The translations under genes and the position numbers were made by a program. From Prescottella equi (GTDB lineage: Bacteria; Actinomycetota; Actinomycetes; Mycobacteriales; Mycobacteriaceae): a stretch of DNA of 64,000 nt. The notes below the pieces were generated by a model. That model was not told the origin of the DNA. It did not search any database and saw only the letters and a list, made by a program, of their open reading frames with translations. Location: assembly GCF_020171745.1 (NCBI RefSeq), contig NZ_JAIVAH010000013.1:248001-312000 (forward strand), written 5' to 3'. Positions 17,359 to 28,200 of this stretch are shown in pieces. Every line of letters begins with the position of its first letter. The first letter of the stretch is position 1.

Positions 17359-18709
17359 TCAGCCGATCAGGTCCTGGGCGCGCTTCTGGGCGGCGGCCAT
17401 GGTGGTTGCGGGGTCCTTGCCGTAGAAGACCGACTCCTCGACCGCGGTGGCGAGGATGTCGTCGATCTGCACGTAGCTGTTGCCGGGGTACGACTGCCAC
17501 GGCTCGAGCCGGTCGAGCTGCTTCAGGTTGGGTGTCAACAGTGGGTTGCCGTCGGCCCAGGACTTCAACGCCGCCGGGTCGGTCGTGAGCGACGTCCGCA
17601 GCGGCAGGTATCCGATCTTCGACGAGATCTCGGTGTAGGCGTGGTCGCTCGTCATGAACTTGATGAGCTCCCACGCGGCGCGCTGCTTCGCCGGGTCCTG
17701 CGCGAAGACGAACAGTGCCGAACCGGAGTTGGTCGGCACCGCCGCGCGGCCGTCGAAGGCGGGCATGGCCGCGGCCCGCAGTTCCCAGCCGGCGGCCTTC
17801 GACGCGCCCAGCAGCATGCCCTGGATCGCGGACGACTGCAGCTGGATCGCGGTGTCGCCCTTCATGAAGCTTTCCATCTGGCCGGCGGAGTCCTGGTTGG
17901 CCAGCACGCCCTGGTCGTACAGGTCGCGCAGCATCTCGACCGCCGCCAGCGACTCGTCGGTCGCGAATTCGACGCTCTCGCGGTCCTCGGACAGCACGTT
18001 GCCGCCGGCCGACCGGAACAGTCCCTGCATGCACCAGTTGCCGCCCTTGACCGCGCACGAGATCGTCAGCGACGGCTTGCCGGTAGACGCGGTGATCTTC
18101 TTGGCGGCCTCGGCGACCTTGGGCCACGTCGACAGGTCGGTGTCGGCGGGCACACCGGCCTTCTGGAACACGTTGGCGTTGTAGAACAGCACCGGGGTGG
18201 AGAACACGTACGGCATGCCGTAGGTCTGTCCCTCCCAGTCGCCGAGCGTCGCCGCCCGCGGGTGGTACGGGTGAGCGCCGGCCAGGTGTTCCTGGACGGC
18301 GTCGGTCCCGACCAGTGAGTCGAGCGAGTGCGCGCCCAGCTGGTTGACGGCGAAGTCGAGGGTGTCGAACGTCAGCTGCGCGACGTCCGGCGGGTTGCCC
18401 GCCAGCAACTGGGTCTGCACACTGCTCGCCGTGCCGCTTCCGGCGGCCGACGTGCCCTGCGGCGGTTGGGCTTTGACGGTGATGTTCGGGTGTTCGGCCT
18501 CGAAGTCGGCGATCAGCCCGGTGACGGTGTCCGTCCACGGGCCCGCCTGGGTGAGGTTGTAGGACTCGAAGACGATCTCGACATCCTGGTTCGGATCGAG
18601 TTCGGGGGCGAGGCCGTCCGAGGACGAACTCGACGCGATGGCGCCGGTGGCACATCCGGCCACGGTGAGGGCGGTGGCGAGCGACAGCAGCGCCAGGCCG
18701 GTGGTGCGT

Positions 18710-18717
<8 letters not shown>
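17359..18717 (-). CDS. ABC importer solute-binding lipoprotein (UgpB-like)
   Basis: 452 residues. Signal peptide with lipobox VAGC (Cys 22), followed by a Ser-rich linker and a family 1 extracellular solute-binding domain, with TSDHAYTEIS and a C-terminal ALKSWADGNPLL region as in CUT1 binding proteins. The lipoprotein would capture substrate outside the membrane. Its start overlaps the end of the ATPase gene by 8 bp. UgpB-like proteins bind glycerol-3-phosphate or glycerophosphodiesters, but sugar binding cannot be excluded. Confidence 0.85.
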
Positions 18718-19843
<1,126 letters not shown>

Positions 19844-19869
19844 GACCCTCTCCGATGAAACGTGATTAC

Positions 19870-19888
19870 CCGAATCGGATCGATTCGG
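19870..19888. promoter_or_regulatory. Candidate RpiR operator of the ABC operon
   Basis: CCGAATCG-GAT-CGATTCGG is a perfect 8-bp inverted repeat with a 3-bp spacer, 27 bp upstream of the first gene of the importer operon and downstream of the RpiR-family gene. It is the natural candidate operator for that regulator. Confidence 0.55.
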
Positions 19889-19971
19889 AATTCTCATTAC
19901 ATGGAGTAGTCAGCCAGCCGAAGGTGAACGAGCACTGAATGTCCGTCCAACTGGTCGTGAGCGTTTCGGGG

Positions 19972-20877
19972 CTAGTCGAGGTCCGTGGGATCGAGGGGTT
20001 CGTGCTTCGGATTCATCAGAGCGACAAGATGTTCCACGTCCCGCTCGGTGGAAACCCGGCTTGTGCCGTCCACCTCGGACACTGCGACCTGGAGGCCGAG
20101 GAGGAAGGTCAGCTGGATGATCGTCGCCGACACCCCGTGCGCCGCGTACGGCCCGGACCCACTGCCGACGATCAGGGTGGTGTCCGCCAGTTCGGCGAGT
20201 GACGAGCGGGCGTGCGCGGTGACGCCGACGACGTGGGCCCCGGTGTCCAGCGCGGCCCTCATGGCGTCGATCGTGTAGGCGTTCATGCCCGAGTCGCTCA
20301 CCGCGACGCACACGTCGTCGGCGCCGAGGGTGCGCGCGGTGAGGGCCTGCACGACGGTGTCCGTGGGGGCCTCCGCGGCCCGTCCGGACAGCAGGAAGCG
20401 GACGGCGAACGCGGTTGCGGCCGTCGACGATCCGCCGTTGGCCACGACGAGGATGCGCCGCGCGTTCGTCAGCACCCGGACGGCGTCGTCGAAGGACGCC
20501 TCCGACAGTGGCGCCAGACCGCCGGCGAGGTCCGAGCCCACCTCGGTGACGATCGTGCGCAGTACGCCCACACTGCCGGGTGGCGAGGCCGCCTCGGCGG
20601 CCGTCGAGGACTCCGCGCCCAGATCGCGCAGCAGCAGCATGCGCAGGTGTTGGAATCCCGAGAAGCCGAGGTTCTGGCACGCCCGCACCACCGTTGCGGT
20701 CGACGTCGACGCCGCGGCCGCCAGGTCGGCCGCCGACCACCACGCCACCTCCCGGGGGCGTTCGGCGCACACGTCGGCCACCCGGCGTTCGCTCGGCGCC
20801 AGGCCCGCGGACAGGGCGCGGATGGTCGCGGTCGTCGTACCGATCGGCGGTTGGGTGCCGGGGGAGTCAGCGCTCAT
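19972..20877 (-). CDS. MurR/RpiR-family transcriptional regulator
   Basis: About 302 residues: an N-terminal RpiR helix-turn-helix (DLAAAASTSTATVVRACQNLGF) and a C-terminal SIS phosphosugar-binding domain (ILVVANGGSSTAAT, VAVSDSGMNAYTIDAM, VGVTAHARSSLAELAD). I chose the ATG at 20877. The gene lies 128 bp upstream of the importer operon on the same strand. Family members sense phosphosugars, consistent with a phosphorylated substrate for the neighbouring importer and hydrolases. Confidence 0.85.
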   Translation of the reverse strand: MSADSPGTQPPIGTTTATIRALSAGLAPSERRVADVCAERPREVAWWSAADLAAAASTSTATVVRACQNLGFSGFQHLRMLLLRDLGAESSTAAEAASPPGSVGVLRTIVTEVGSDLAGGLAPLSEASFDDAVRVLTNARRILVVANGGSSTAATAFAVRFLLSGRAAEAPTDTVVQALTARTLGADDVCVAVSDSGMNAYTIDAMRAALDTGAHVVGVTAHARSSLAELADTTLIVGSGSGPYAAHGVSATIIQLTFLLGLQVAVSEVDGTSRVSTERDVEHLVALMNPKHEPLDPTDLD

Positions 20878-20914
20878 GGGGTCTGGATAACACACGCCGG
20901 TGAACGGCTGGGCG

Positions 20915-21529
20915 TCATGCGGGCGACGGAGCCCCGGTGAGCTTCGCGGCGATCGTCACGACCCGTGTCGCCAGATGGTCCAACGCGGCATTCGTGGTGT
21001 CGTCCAGCGGATCACGGTTCTCCGGGCCCGTCACGTGGCTCACGCCGTACGGGTTGCCGTCGGCGAACTTCACCGGATCGGTGTATCCGGGCGGCACGAG
21101 GATCCCGCCGAAGTGCATGAGCGACGTGTACAGCGCCATCAGGGTCGTCTCCTGGCCGCCGTGCCGGGTCTGGCTCGACGTGAACGCGGCGTACACCTTG
21201 TTCGCGAGCATTCCCTGCGCCCACAGACCGCCGAGCGAATCCATGAAGGCCTGGAACGGGCTCGCGGTGCTGCCGAAGCGGGTGGGGGAGCCGAAGATCA
21301 CCGCGTCGGCCCACACGATGTCGTCGCCGGTGGCGGCCGGGAGATCCTTGGTGGCCAGGTAGTTCGCGGTCCATGCCGGATTGGTCGCGAACGACTCGGG
21401 ATCACGGGTCTCGGCGATGTGCCGCACCCGGACCTCGGCGCCCGCGGACTCCGCGGCCCGGGAGAGGCGTTCGGCCATCGTCGTGCCGTGGCCGGTCGCC
21501 GAGTAGTAGATGACAGACAGGTTGGTCAT
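20915..21529 (-). CDS. wrbA: NAD(P)H:quinone oxidoreductase WrbA-type
   Basis: 204-residue flavodoxin-fold protein. The FMN loop SATGHGTTM (near residue 10), GSPTRFGS and the C-terminal VSHVTGPE are typical of WrbA, which reduces quinones by two electrons to avoid semiquinones. ATG 21529 gives the usual family length; longer in-frame starts upstream have no support. It is separate from the RpiR gene (38 bp) and divergent from the XRE regulator. Confidence 0.85.
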   Translation of the reverse strand: MTNLSVIYYSATGHGTTMAERLSRAAESAGAEVRVRHIAETRDPESFATNPAWTANYLATKDLPAATGDDIVWADAVIFGSPTRFGSTASPFQAFMDSLGGLWAQGMLANKVYAAFTSSQTRHGGQETTLMALYTSLMHFGGILVPPGYTDPVKFADGNPYGVSHVTGPENRDPLDDTTNAALDHLATRVVTIAAKLTGAPSPA

Positions 21530-21707
21530 CGGGACGTCCCTTCGGTGCGTTCGGCCCCCACCCCATGAGACCGCGCAGCGGCGTCCGCGCGCACCGGTTC
21601 GATCGCATCCGGTCCGCTGTGGGAGCGATGTCCGGATGGAGCCTCCCGGGAGTCCGTCGTGCGGGACCGAATCCGGACCGTACCGGCGGTTAAGTAGGCT
21701 GACCGGC

Positions 21708-22082
21708 ATGGTGGACGACGTCCGGCCCCCGACTCTGGGCGAGATCATCCGGCAGCAGCGCGAGCTCGCCGCGGTGCCCATGCGGAAGTTCGCCGAGATG
21801 GTCGGGATCTCGAATCCCTATCTGTCACAGATCGAGCGGGACCTGCGGGCGCCGAGTGAGCAGGTGCTGGCGGCGATCGCCGAGCACCTGCACACGTCGG
21901 CAGACCTGCTGACTGCGCAGGCCGGCCGGGCCGACGCCGGTGAGGTTCCGGAGGTGGTGGCCGCGATCCGTCGCGACTCCGACCTGACCAAGGCTCAGCG
22001 GGCCGCGCTCGAGGAAATGTACGAGACGTTCCGCGACGTCACGATCGCGAAGCGGCGACGGGGCCCCCGACCGGCACAGTGA
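21708..22082 (+). CDS. XRE-family regulator adjacent to PHA genes
   Basis: 124 residues. A helix-turn-helix occupies about residues 10-65 (IIRQQRELAAVPMRKFAEM, then GISNPYLSQIERDLRAPSEQ) followed by a helical tail (LTKAQRAALEEMYETF) and a basic end. Similar small XRE proteins commonly neighbour actinobacterial phasin genes and probably regulate granule proteins; this is an association, not proof. It is convergent with the phasin gene, with a hairpin between them. Confidence 0.75.
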   Translation: MVDDVRPPTLGEIIRQQRELAAVPMRKFAEMVGISNPYLSQIERDLRAPSEQVLAAIAEHLHTSADLLTAQAGRADAGEVPEVVAAIRRDSDLTKAQRAALEEMYETFRDVTIAKRRRGPRPAQ

Positions 22083-22102
22083 TCCGGGCGGGGGCCCGTC
22101 GG

Positions 22103-22125
22103 AGGCCTCGTCGGGGGTGAGGCCT
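22103..22125. terminator. Bidirectional hairpin between regulator and phasin
   Basis: AGGCCTC-n9-GAGGCCT, a 7-bp stem between two convergent genes; it overlaps the phasin stop codon. No U-tract is obvious. Confidence 0.4.
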
Positions 22126-22471
22126 ACTGCAGGACCTCACGCGCGGCCGTGGTGGCGGCCGCGCTGAGGCCCTGCACGAGGGTGGTCTGGGCGTCCACGA
22201 CGGTGGCCACCCAGTCGAACTTGGCGGCCGTCGCGATCGACCGGTTGAAGTCGAGGACCGAGGACAGCGCCTTCTCGTAGGTGTCGAGCGTGAGGTTGCC
22301 GCTCAGCTTGGCGGCATCGAGGAACGTCTCGTTGAAGCTCTGCACGCGGCCGAGGTTCTCGTCGAAGGACTTGGTGACGGACTCGATGCCGTCCGTGAGC
22401 GTGGTCTTGGCGGTGGTGCGCGCGGCACCGGTGGTGTTCGCGTTCGCGGTGGTGGTCGATTGCGTGGCCAT
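22124..22471 (-). CDS. Phasin (PHA granule-associated protein)
   Basis: 115 residues, almost entirely helical and amphipathic after a Thr/Ala-rich N-terminus, with FDENLGRVQSFNETFLDAAK and LDTYEKALSSVLDFN typical of phasins that coat polyhydroxyalkanoate granules. It lies just downstream of the PHA synthase on the same strand, with its own 80-bp leader containing the GTTAGCA repeats. Confidence 0.82.
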   Translation of the reverse strand: MATQSTTTANANTTGAARTTAKTTLTDGIESVTKSFDENLGRVQSFNETFLDAAKLSGNLTLDTYEKALSSVLDFNRSIATAAKFDWVATVVDAQTTLVQGLSAAATTAAREVLQ

Positions 22472-22500
22472 GGTGGCTCCTCGATGGGTGACGGACTGGG

Positions 22501-22530
22501 TGTTAGCAAGTTAGCATTATGACTGCTAAC
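22501..22530. promoter_or_regulatory. GTTAGCA repeat operator upstream of phasin
   Basis: GTTAGCA occurs at 22502-22508 and 22510-22516 as a direct repeat, and inverted as TGCTAAC at 22524-22530. The last two form a perfect 7-bp inverted repeat with a 7-bp spacer. The cluster is 30-59 bp upstream of the phasin start; the nearby XRE regulator is the likely binder. Confidence 0.55.
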
Positions 22531-22551
22531 ACGCTAGGCGGAGCGCATCTG

Positions 22552-24234
22552 TCAGGTGAAAACGTATGTGCCGGGAGCTGTTCCGATCGCCGGGTGCTGC
22601 TTGCTGCCCATCGGCGGCGGGGCCTGCAGGTCGCCGGCGCGCTGCTGCGACCAGGTCGCCCAGTCCTCCCACCACGAGGCGGATCGGCGCTGCGCCGACT
22701 CCCTCCACGCCGTCGGATCCGCCGGCAGTCCGCCGGGCGCCGGGTCGCCGGGTTCGCCGCAGGACTCGACCCAGGTCTTCTTGCCCGGCGGATTGACGAT
22801 GCCGGCGATGTGTCCGCCGTTCGACAGGACGAATCGCACGTCGCCGCCGAACAACACGGCGCCCGCGTACGACGACTGCCACGGCACGATGTGATCGTCC
22901 AGCGCGCCCACGATGTAGACGTCGCTGTCGACGTCCCGCAGCGAGATCGTCCGTCCGGCGATCGTGAAACGACCCTGGGCCAACTGGTTCTCGCCGTAGA
23001 GCGAGTGCAGGTAGGTGCTGTGCATGGACGCCGGCATGCGGGTCGAGTCCTCGTTCCATGCGAGCAGGTCGAACGACTGCGGCTCCTCGCCCAGCATCCA
23101 GCGGCTCACCCAGTACCGGAAGATCAGATCGTTCGCCCGCAGCAGGTCGAAGGTCTGGGCCATGTCCGTGCCGGCCAGGTACCCGGCCCGTCGCATCACG
23201 ATGTCGATCTTCGCGAGGGTCTCGGGGTCGGTCAGTAGTCCGAGGTCACCCGGATTGCTGTAGTCGAGCAGGGTGTTCGCCAGCGTGAGCGTGCCCAGAC
23301 GGGGGTCACCGGCCGCGGTCAGGTGGCCGGCCGCGATCGACGCCATCGCACCGCCGAGGCACAGCCCGACCAGGTCGATCTTCGTCGCCCCGGTGATCTC
23401 CTCGACGACGTCCATCGCCGCCGCGACACCGTCGGTGAGGTAGTCGTCGAAACCCACGCCGCTCATCGACTCGTCCGGGTTGCGGTACGACATCAGGAAG
23501 ACCGTGCGGCCGTGCCGGATCGCCCACTCGACGAAGCTGCGTCCCGGGCCGATGTCCATGATGTAGAACTTGTTGATCCAGGGCGGGCACGCCAGAAGCG
23601 GTGTCGCATGTACCTTTTCGGTCTGCGGTGCGTACTGGATGAGCTCGATCAGATCGTTTCGGAAGACCACCCGGCCGGGTGTCGCGGCCATGTTCTCGCC
23701 GACCGTGAACGCGCTGTCGTCGGTGCGCTTCGGCCGTCCACCGCGCTTGACCACGTCCTCGACCAGGTACGACGTGCCGCGGGCCAGGCTCTTGCCGCCC
23801 GTCGCGATCGCGCGAGTGAGCACCTCCGGGTTGGTGACGGGGTTGTTGGTGGGCGCGGCGACGTCGAGCAGCAGATGCGCCAACTGGCGTGCCTTGGCGG
23901 CCGTGAAGGCGTCCGCGGTGCCCGCGTCCACCAGGCTGTCGACGTACGAGCGCGCGCAGAGGTAGGAGCGCAGCACCGCGAAGTACGCGGGGTTGTCCTG
24001 CCAGGCGCGGTCCCGGAACCTGGCGTCCCCGGGGGCCGGCGGCGGGGTGCTCGCGCCGACGGCCACCCGGATCGCGTCGGGCGGGATCTGGGCCAACCCG
24101 ACGGCCAGTCGGCCGGTGGCCGCGGCGACGGCCGTCGGATTGCAGACCGCGTTCCGGGCGACCGATGCGCTTGCAGCGAACCAGCCGGTGGGGTCGACCC
24201 TGGCGGAGATCTGACGGATCGCGCTATCGAGCAC
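22552..24234 (-). CDS. phaC: Poly(3-hydroxyalkanoate) synthase
   Basis: 560 residues, class I/II-like PHA synthase polymerising (R)-3-hydroxyacyl-CoA on granules. The lipase-like box GLCLGG puts the catalytic Cys near residue 292; the catalytic Asp lies in LDDHIVPW and the His in SNGGHIAGI. I chose GTG 24234 because GGGAGG lies 5 bp upstream. Its start overlaps the end of the MaoC gene by 11 bp, indicating coupled expression. The lack of phaA/phaB nearby suggests monomers come from fatty-acid oxidation through the MaoC hydratase. Confidence 0.9.
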   Translation of the reverse strand: MLDSAIRQISARVDPTGWFAASASVARNAVCNPTAVAAATGRLAVGLAQIPPDAIRVAVGASTPPPAPGDARFRDRAWQDNPAYFAVLRSYLCARSYVDSLVDAGTADAFTAAKARQLAHLLLDVAAPTNNPVTNPEVLTRAIATGGKSLARGTSYLVEDVVKRGGRPKRTDDSAFTVGENMAATPGRVVFRNDLIELIQYAPQTEKVHATPLLACPPWINKFYIMDIGPGRSFVEWAIRHGRTVFLMSYRNPDESMSGVGFDDYLTDGVAAAMDVVEEITGATKIDLVGLCLGGAMASIAAGHLTAAGDPRLGTLTLANTLLDYSNPGDLGLLTDPETLAKIDIVMRRAGYLAGTDMAQTFDLLRANDLIFRYWVSRWMLGEEPQSFDLLAWNEDSTRMPASMHSTYLHSLYGENQLAQGRFTIAGRTISLRDVDSDVYIVGALDDHIVPWQSSYAGAVLFGGDVRFVLSNGGHIAGIVNPPGKKTWVESCGEPGDPAPGGLPADPTAWRESAQRRSASWWEDWATWSQQRAGDLQAPPPMGSKQHPAIGTAPGTYVFT

Positions 24235-24757
24235 CGTTGCCTCCCAGATCATTCGAAGTGGAATCGGTGGAGTTCACGGGCCCCAGGTAGCGCAGGATCA
24301 TCTGCGCGACGCACACCGGGCGGTCGACGCCCACCGCATCGAAGGTGAGGGTCACGGCGAGCTGATAGCCGCCCGGGCACGGCTCGACCGCGGTCACGTC
24401 GGCGACCGCGCCCACCGACGAGTCGACCGGAACCGGGGCGGGGAATCGGACCTTGTCGAGCCCGTAGTTGATGACCTGGGCACAGTCGGTCACGTCGAGC
24501 AGATGGAAGAAGAGTTCGACGGCGAGGGACAGGGTCAGGTAGCCGTGCGCGATCGTCGAGCCGAACGGGCCGGTCGCGGCCCGCTCCGGATCGACGTGGA
24601 TCCACTGGTGGTCGTTGGTGGCATCGGCGAACAGCGCGATCTGTTCCTGCGTGATCAGGACTCGATGCGACGTGCCGAGGCTCGTGCCGGCGAGGGCGGG
24701 GAGTTGGGCCATGGTGATGCTGCGCGCAGACTGGCTGCTGGTCGTATTGGTGGTCAT
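24224..24757 (-). CDS. MaoC-type (R)-specific enoyl-CoA hydratase
   Basis: 177-residue single hot-dog domain. The hydratase-2 motif is clear: FADATNDHQWIHVDPERA followed by GPFGSTIAHGYLTLSL, giving the catalytic Asp and His. In front of phaC it probably hydrates trans-2-enoyl-CoA to (R)-3-hydroxyacyl-CoA for polymer synthesis (PhaJ role, inferred). The ATG at 24757 follows GGGACGAG. This is the first gene of the MaoC-phaC unit. Confidence 0.82.
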   Translation of the reverse strand: MTTNTTSSQSARSITMAQLPALAGTSLGTSHRVLITQEQIALFADATNDHQWIHVDPERAATGPFGSTIAHGYLTLSLAVELFFHLLDVTDCAQVINYGLDKVRFPAPVPVDSSVGAVADVTAVEPCPGGYQLAVTLTFDAVGVDRPVCVAQMILRYLGPVNSTDSTSNDLGGNGAR

Positions 24758-25069
24758 CTCGTCCCTGTGGTCCGATTCGGTCGGGTGCCCGAATTGTTGA
24801 GCATCTTCCATTGGTGCGCCGATCGCGCTCGACCCAATTCGAATGAATTCATGAATTGGGGTGCGATCGGGCGCAGCCTATATCGGCGATCCCTTTCGCG
24901 CAGCGCGTTCACCCGGAGCGTCCTGCTTGACGTTTGTCCAGGTAGGGGGCGTGAATTGTCGGAGTTTCGCGTGTTGTTGCACGTCGGACTCTGCGGCCTG
25001 GGTGTTATGTCCAATTCCCCCGTCGGGAAATTCGTGCGCAATTCTGATTCTCTACTTTCGGGTAGGGAT

Positions 25070-25089
25070 ATTCGGTCGCGCGACCGAAT
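25070..25089. promoter_or_regulatory. Perfect 20-bp palindrome, operator of unknown regulator
   Basis: ATTCGGTCGCGCGACCGAAT is a perfect uninterrupted palindrome, about 313 bp upstream of the MaoC gene and 200 bp upstream of dnaE2. It resembles a TetR- or GntR-type operator but matches no box I know. Confidence 0.5.
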
Positions 25090-25196
25090 TGGTCGCCTAC
25101 TGAAAGGTAAGAATTGGCGTCACATCAATTCGGTTTTCCGCGTATCGAAAATATGTAAACGGCCGGGATTGACGCGCGACCGGCGCGATGCGACGA

Positions 25197-25212
25197 TAGA
25201 ACACGTGTTCGA
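25197..25212. promoter_or_regulatory. LexA (SOS) box of dnaE2
   Basis: TAGAACACGTGTTCGA matches the actinobacterial SOS consensus TCGAACnnnnGTTCGA with one mismatch. It lies 73 bp upstream of the dnaE2 ATG, with TTGACG at 25169-25174 as a possible -35. Confidence 0.8.
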
Positions 25213-25285
25213 AGCGACTTCCCCGCTCGGGCGCTGTCGCCGAGTGGTTCGGCGGCAGATGCGTGGTAGGTAGGGAAGGGTGCGG

Positions 25286-28200
25286 ATGGGCTGGGGCAAC
25301 GGTCCGCCGACGTGGGCGGAGATGGAGCGGGTGCTGTCGGGGCGCCCGCGTCACGAGTCGCAGTTTCCGGGCGACGGCAGCGACAGCCCGGCGTGGTCCC
25401 GCAAGCGCGGTGCGTACCTGGCCGACGGTGCGGTTCGCCCGGTCGGTGCCACCGTGCCGTATGCGGAGTTGCACACCCACTCGGCCTTCAGCTTCCTCGA
25501 CGGCGCCAGCCCGCCCGAGGAACTCGTCGAGGAGGCGGTGCGCCTGGGGCTGGACGCGATCGCGCTCACCGACCACGACGGCATGTACGGCGTGGTCCGC
25601 TTCGCCGAGGCCGCGAAGGAGCTGGGCATGCGGACGGTGTTCGGGGCGGAGTTGTCCCTCGATGCCACCCCGCGCACCGGCACCCCGGACCCCGACGGCA
25701 CCCATCTGCTGGTGCTGGCCCGCGGGCAGGAGGGGTATCGGCGGCTGTCCCGGCAGATCGCGGCCGCGCACCTCGCCGGCGGCGAGAAGGGCAAGCCCCG
25801 CTACGACTACGACGCGCTCACCGAGGCGGCGGGCGGGCACTGGCAGATCCTCACCGGGTGCCGCAAGGGGCACGTGCGCAGCGCGCTCACCGCGGGCGGG
25901 CCCGACGCCGCCGAGGCGGCGCTGTGCGACCTCGTCGACCGGTTCGGGACGGACCGGGTCACCGTCGAACTGACCCGTCGCGGGCTGCCCGAGGACGACG
26001 AGGTCAATGCGGCACTCGCGGAAATCGCCGCGCGGCAGGGTCTTTCCGTGATCGCGTCCACCGCGGCGCACTTCGCCGGGCCGTCCCGGCGGCAGCTCGC
26101 GATGGCGATGGCCGCGGTGCGCGCCCGGCAGAGCCTCGACGAGGCCGCGGGCTGGCTCGCGCCCACCGGCGGCGCGCACCTGCGATCCGGCGCGGAGATG
26201 GCGCGGCTGTTCGCGCACTGCCCGGAGGCGGTCGCCGGCGCCGCCGCGCTGGGGCTCGAGTGCGCGTTCGATCTGCGGCTCATCGCGCCGAAACTGCCGC
26301 CGTTCGACGTCCCGGACGGGCACACCGAGGCGAGCTGGCTGCGCGAGCTGACCATGCAGGGCGCCCGGCGGCGGTACGGGCCGCCGTCGTCGAACCCGGC
26401 CGCGTACGCGCAGATCGAACACGAACTCGGGATCATCGAACGGCTGACCTTTCCCGGCTACTTCCTCGTGGTCCACGACATCGTCTCGTTCTGCAAGGAC
26501 AACGACATCCTCTGTCAGGGAAGGGGATCGGCCGCCAACTCGGCGGTCTGCTACGCGATCGGGATCACCAACGTCGACCCGGTGCGCAACCAGTTGCTGT
26601 TCGAGCGGTTCCTCTCACCCGAGCGCGACGGCCCGCCCGACATCGACGTCGACATCGAATCCGACCGCCGCGAGGAGGCCATCCAGCACGTCTACACGAA
26701 GTACGGCCGCGAGTACGCCGCGCAGGTCGCCAACGTCATCACCTACCGCGGCAAGTCGTCGGTGCGGGACATGGCGCGGGCGCTCGGATTCTCGCAGGGG
26801 CAACAGGATGCGTGGAGCAAGCAGGTCAGCAGGTGGAGCGGCATCGGTAAGGAGACCGACACCGATATCCCGCCGGCCGTGCTGGAACTGGCCGCGCAGA
26901 TCGAGGGCTTCCCGCGGCACCTCGGCATCCACTCCGGCGGCATGGTGATCTGCGACCGGCCCATCGCCGACGTGTGCCCGGTCGAGTGGGCGCGCATGGA
27001 GAACCGCAGCGTCCTGCAGTGGGACAAGGACGACTGCGCCGCAGTGGGATTGGTGAAGTTCGACCTGCTGGGCCTCGGCATGCTCTCGGCACTGCACTAC
27101 ATGATCGACCTGGTGGCCGAGCACAAGAGCATCGAGGTGGACCTGGCGCGGCTCGATCTGTCCGAGCAGGCGGTCTACGAGATGCTGCAGCGGGCCGACT
27201 CGGTGGGCGTGTTCCAGGTGGAGTCGCGGGCCCAGATGGCGACGCTGCCGCGCCTGAAGCCCCGCAACTTCTACGACCTCGTCGTCGAGGTCGCGCTCAT
27301 CCGGCCCGGCCCGATCCAGGGCGGCTCGGTGCACCCCTACATCCGCCGCCGCAACGGCCGCGAACCCGTCACCTACGACCATCCCTGTCTCGAGAAGGCG
27401 CTGAAACGCACGCTCGGGGTGCCGCTGTTCCAGGAACAGCTCATGCAGATGGCCGTCGACGTCGCCGGATTCAGCGCCGCCGAGGCCGACCAGTTGCGGC
27501 GCGCGATGGGTTCCAAGCGGTCGCCCGAGAAGATGGAACGACTGCGCGGACGGCTCTACGACGGCATGCGGGAGTTGCACGGCATCACCGGCGACGTCGC
27601 CGACCGGATCTACGAGAAGCTGTACGCGTTCGCGAACTTCGGCTTCCCCGAAAGCCATTCGCAGAGTTTCGCGTCGTTGGTCTTCTACTCGTCGTGGTTC
27701 AAGCTGCACCACCCGGCGGCGTTCTGCGCGGGCCTGCTGCGCGCGCAGCCGATGGGCTTCTACTCGCCGCAGTCCCTCGTCGCCGACGCCCGCCGGCACG
27801 GGGTGCGAGTGCACGGATCCGACGTCAACGCGAGCCTCGCGCACGCGACGCTCGAGGCGCGCGGCACCGAGATACGGCTGGGGCTGGGGGAGGTGCGCGG
27901 CATCGGAGCCGACCTCGCCGAACGCATCGCTCGGGCGCGTGAAGACGACGGGCCGTTCCGCTCGATCCTGGACCTGACCGGCCGGATCGAACTGACCACC
28001 GCGCAGGTCGAGTCCCTCGCGACGGCCGGAGCCCTCGGCTGCTTCGGGTTGTCCCGGCGCGAGGCGCTGTGGGCGGCCGGCGCGGCATCGGGGGAGCGCC
28101 CGGACCGGCTGCCGGGCACCGGGGCGTCCACCCGCGCGCCCGCCCTGCCCGGCATGAGCGACCTCGAACTCGCCGCCGCCGACGTGTGGGCCACCGGCAT

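Larger units (their letters stand above)
24758..25285. other. Divergent intergenic region between PHA operon and dnaE2
   Basis: About 530 bp with no convincing gene, noticeably richer in A/T than its surroundings (for example 24780-24900 and 25010-25160). It contains a 20-bp perfect palindrome, a LexA box and a candidate dnaE2 -35 (TTGACG at 25169-25174). Short open frames here lack coding character. Confidence 0.6.

Noticed and set aside
21531-21540. GGGACGTCCC palindrome before wrbA
   Set aside because: Only 10 bp and overlapping the ribosome-binding region; expected by chance in GC-rich DNA.
24503-25273. Plus-strand open frames across the PHA/dnaE2 gap
   Set aside because: They overlap the MaoC gene in antisense and the AT-rich gap; no domain or ribosome-binding site supports them.
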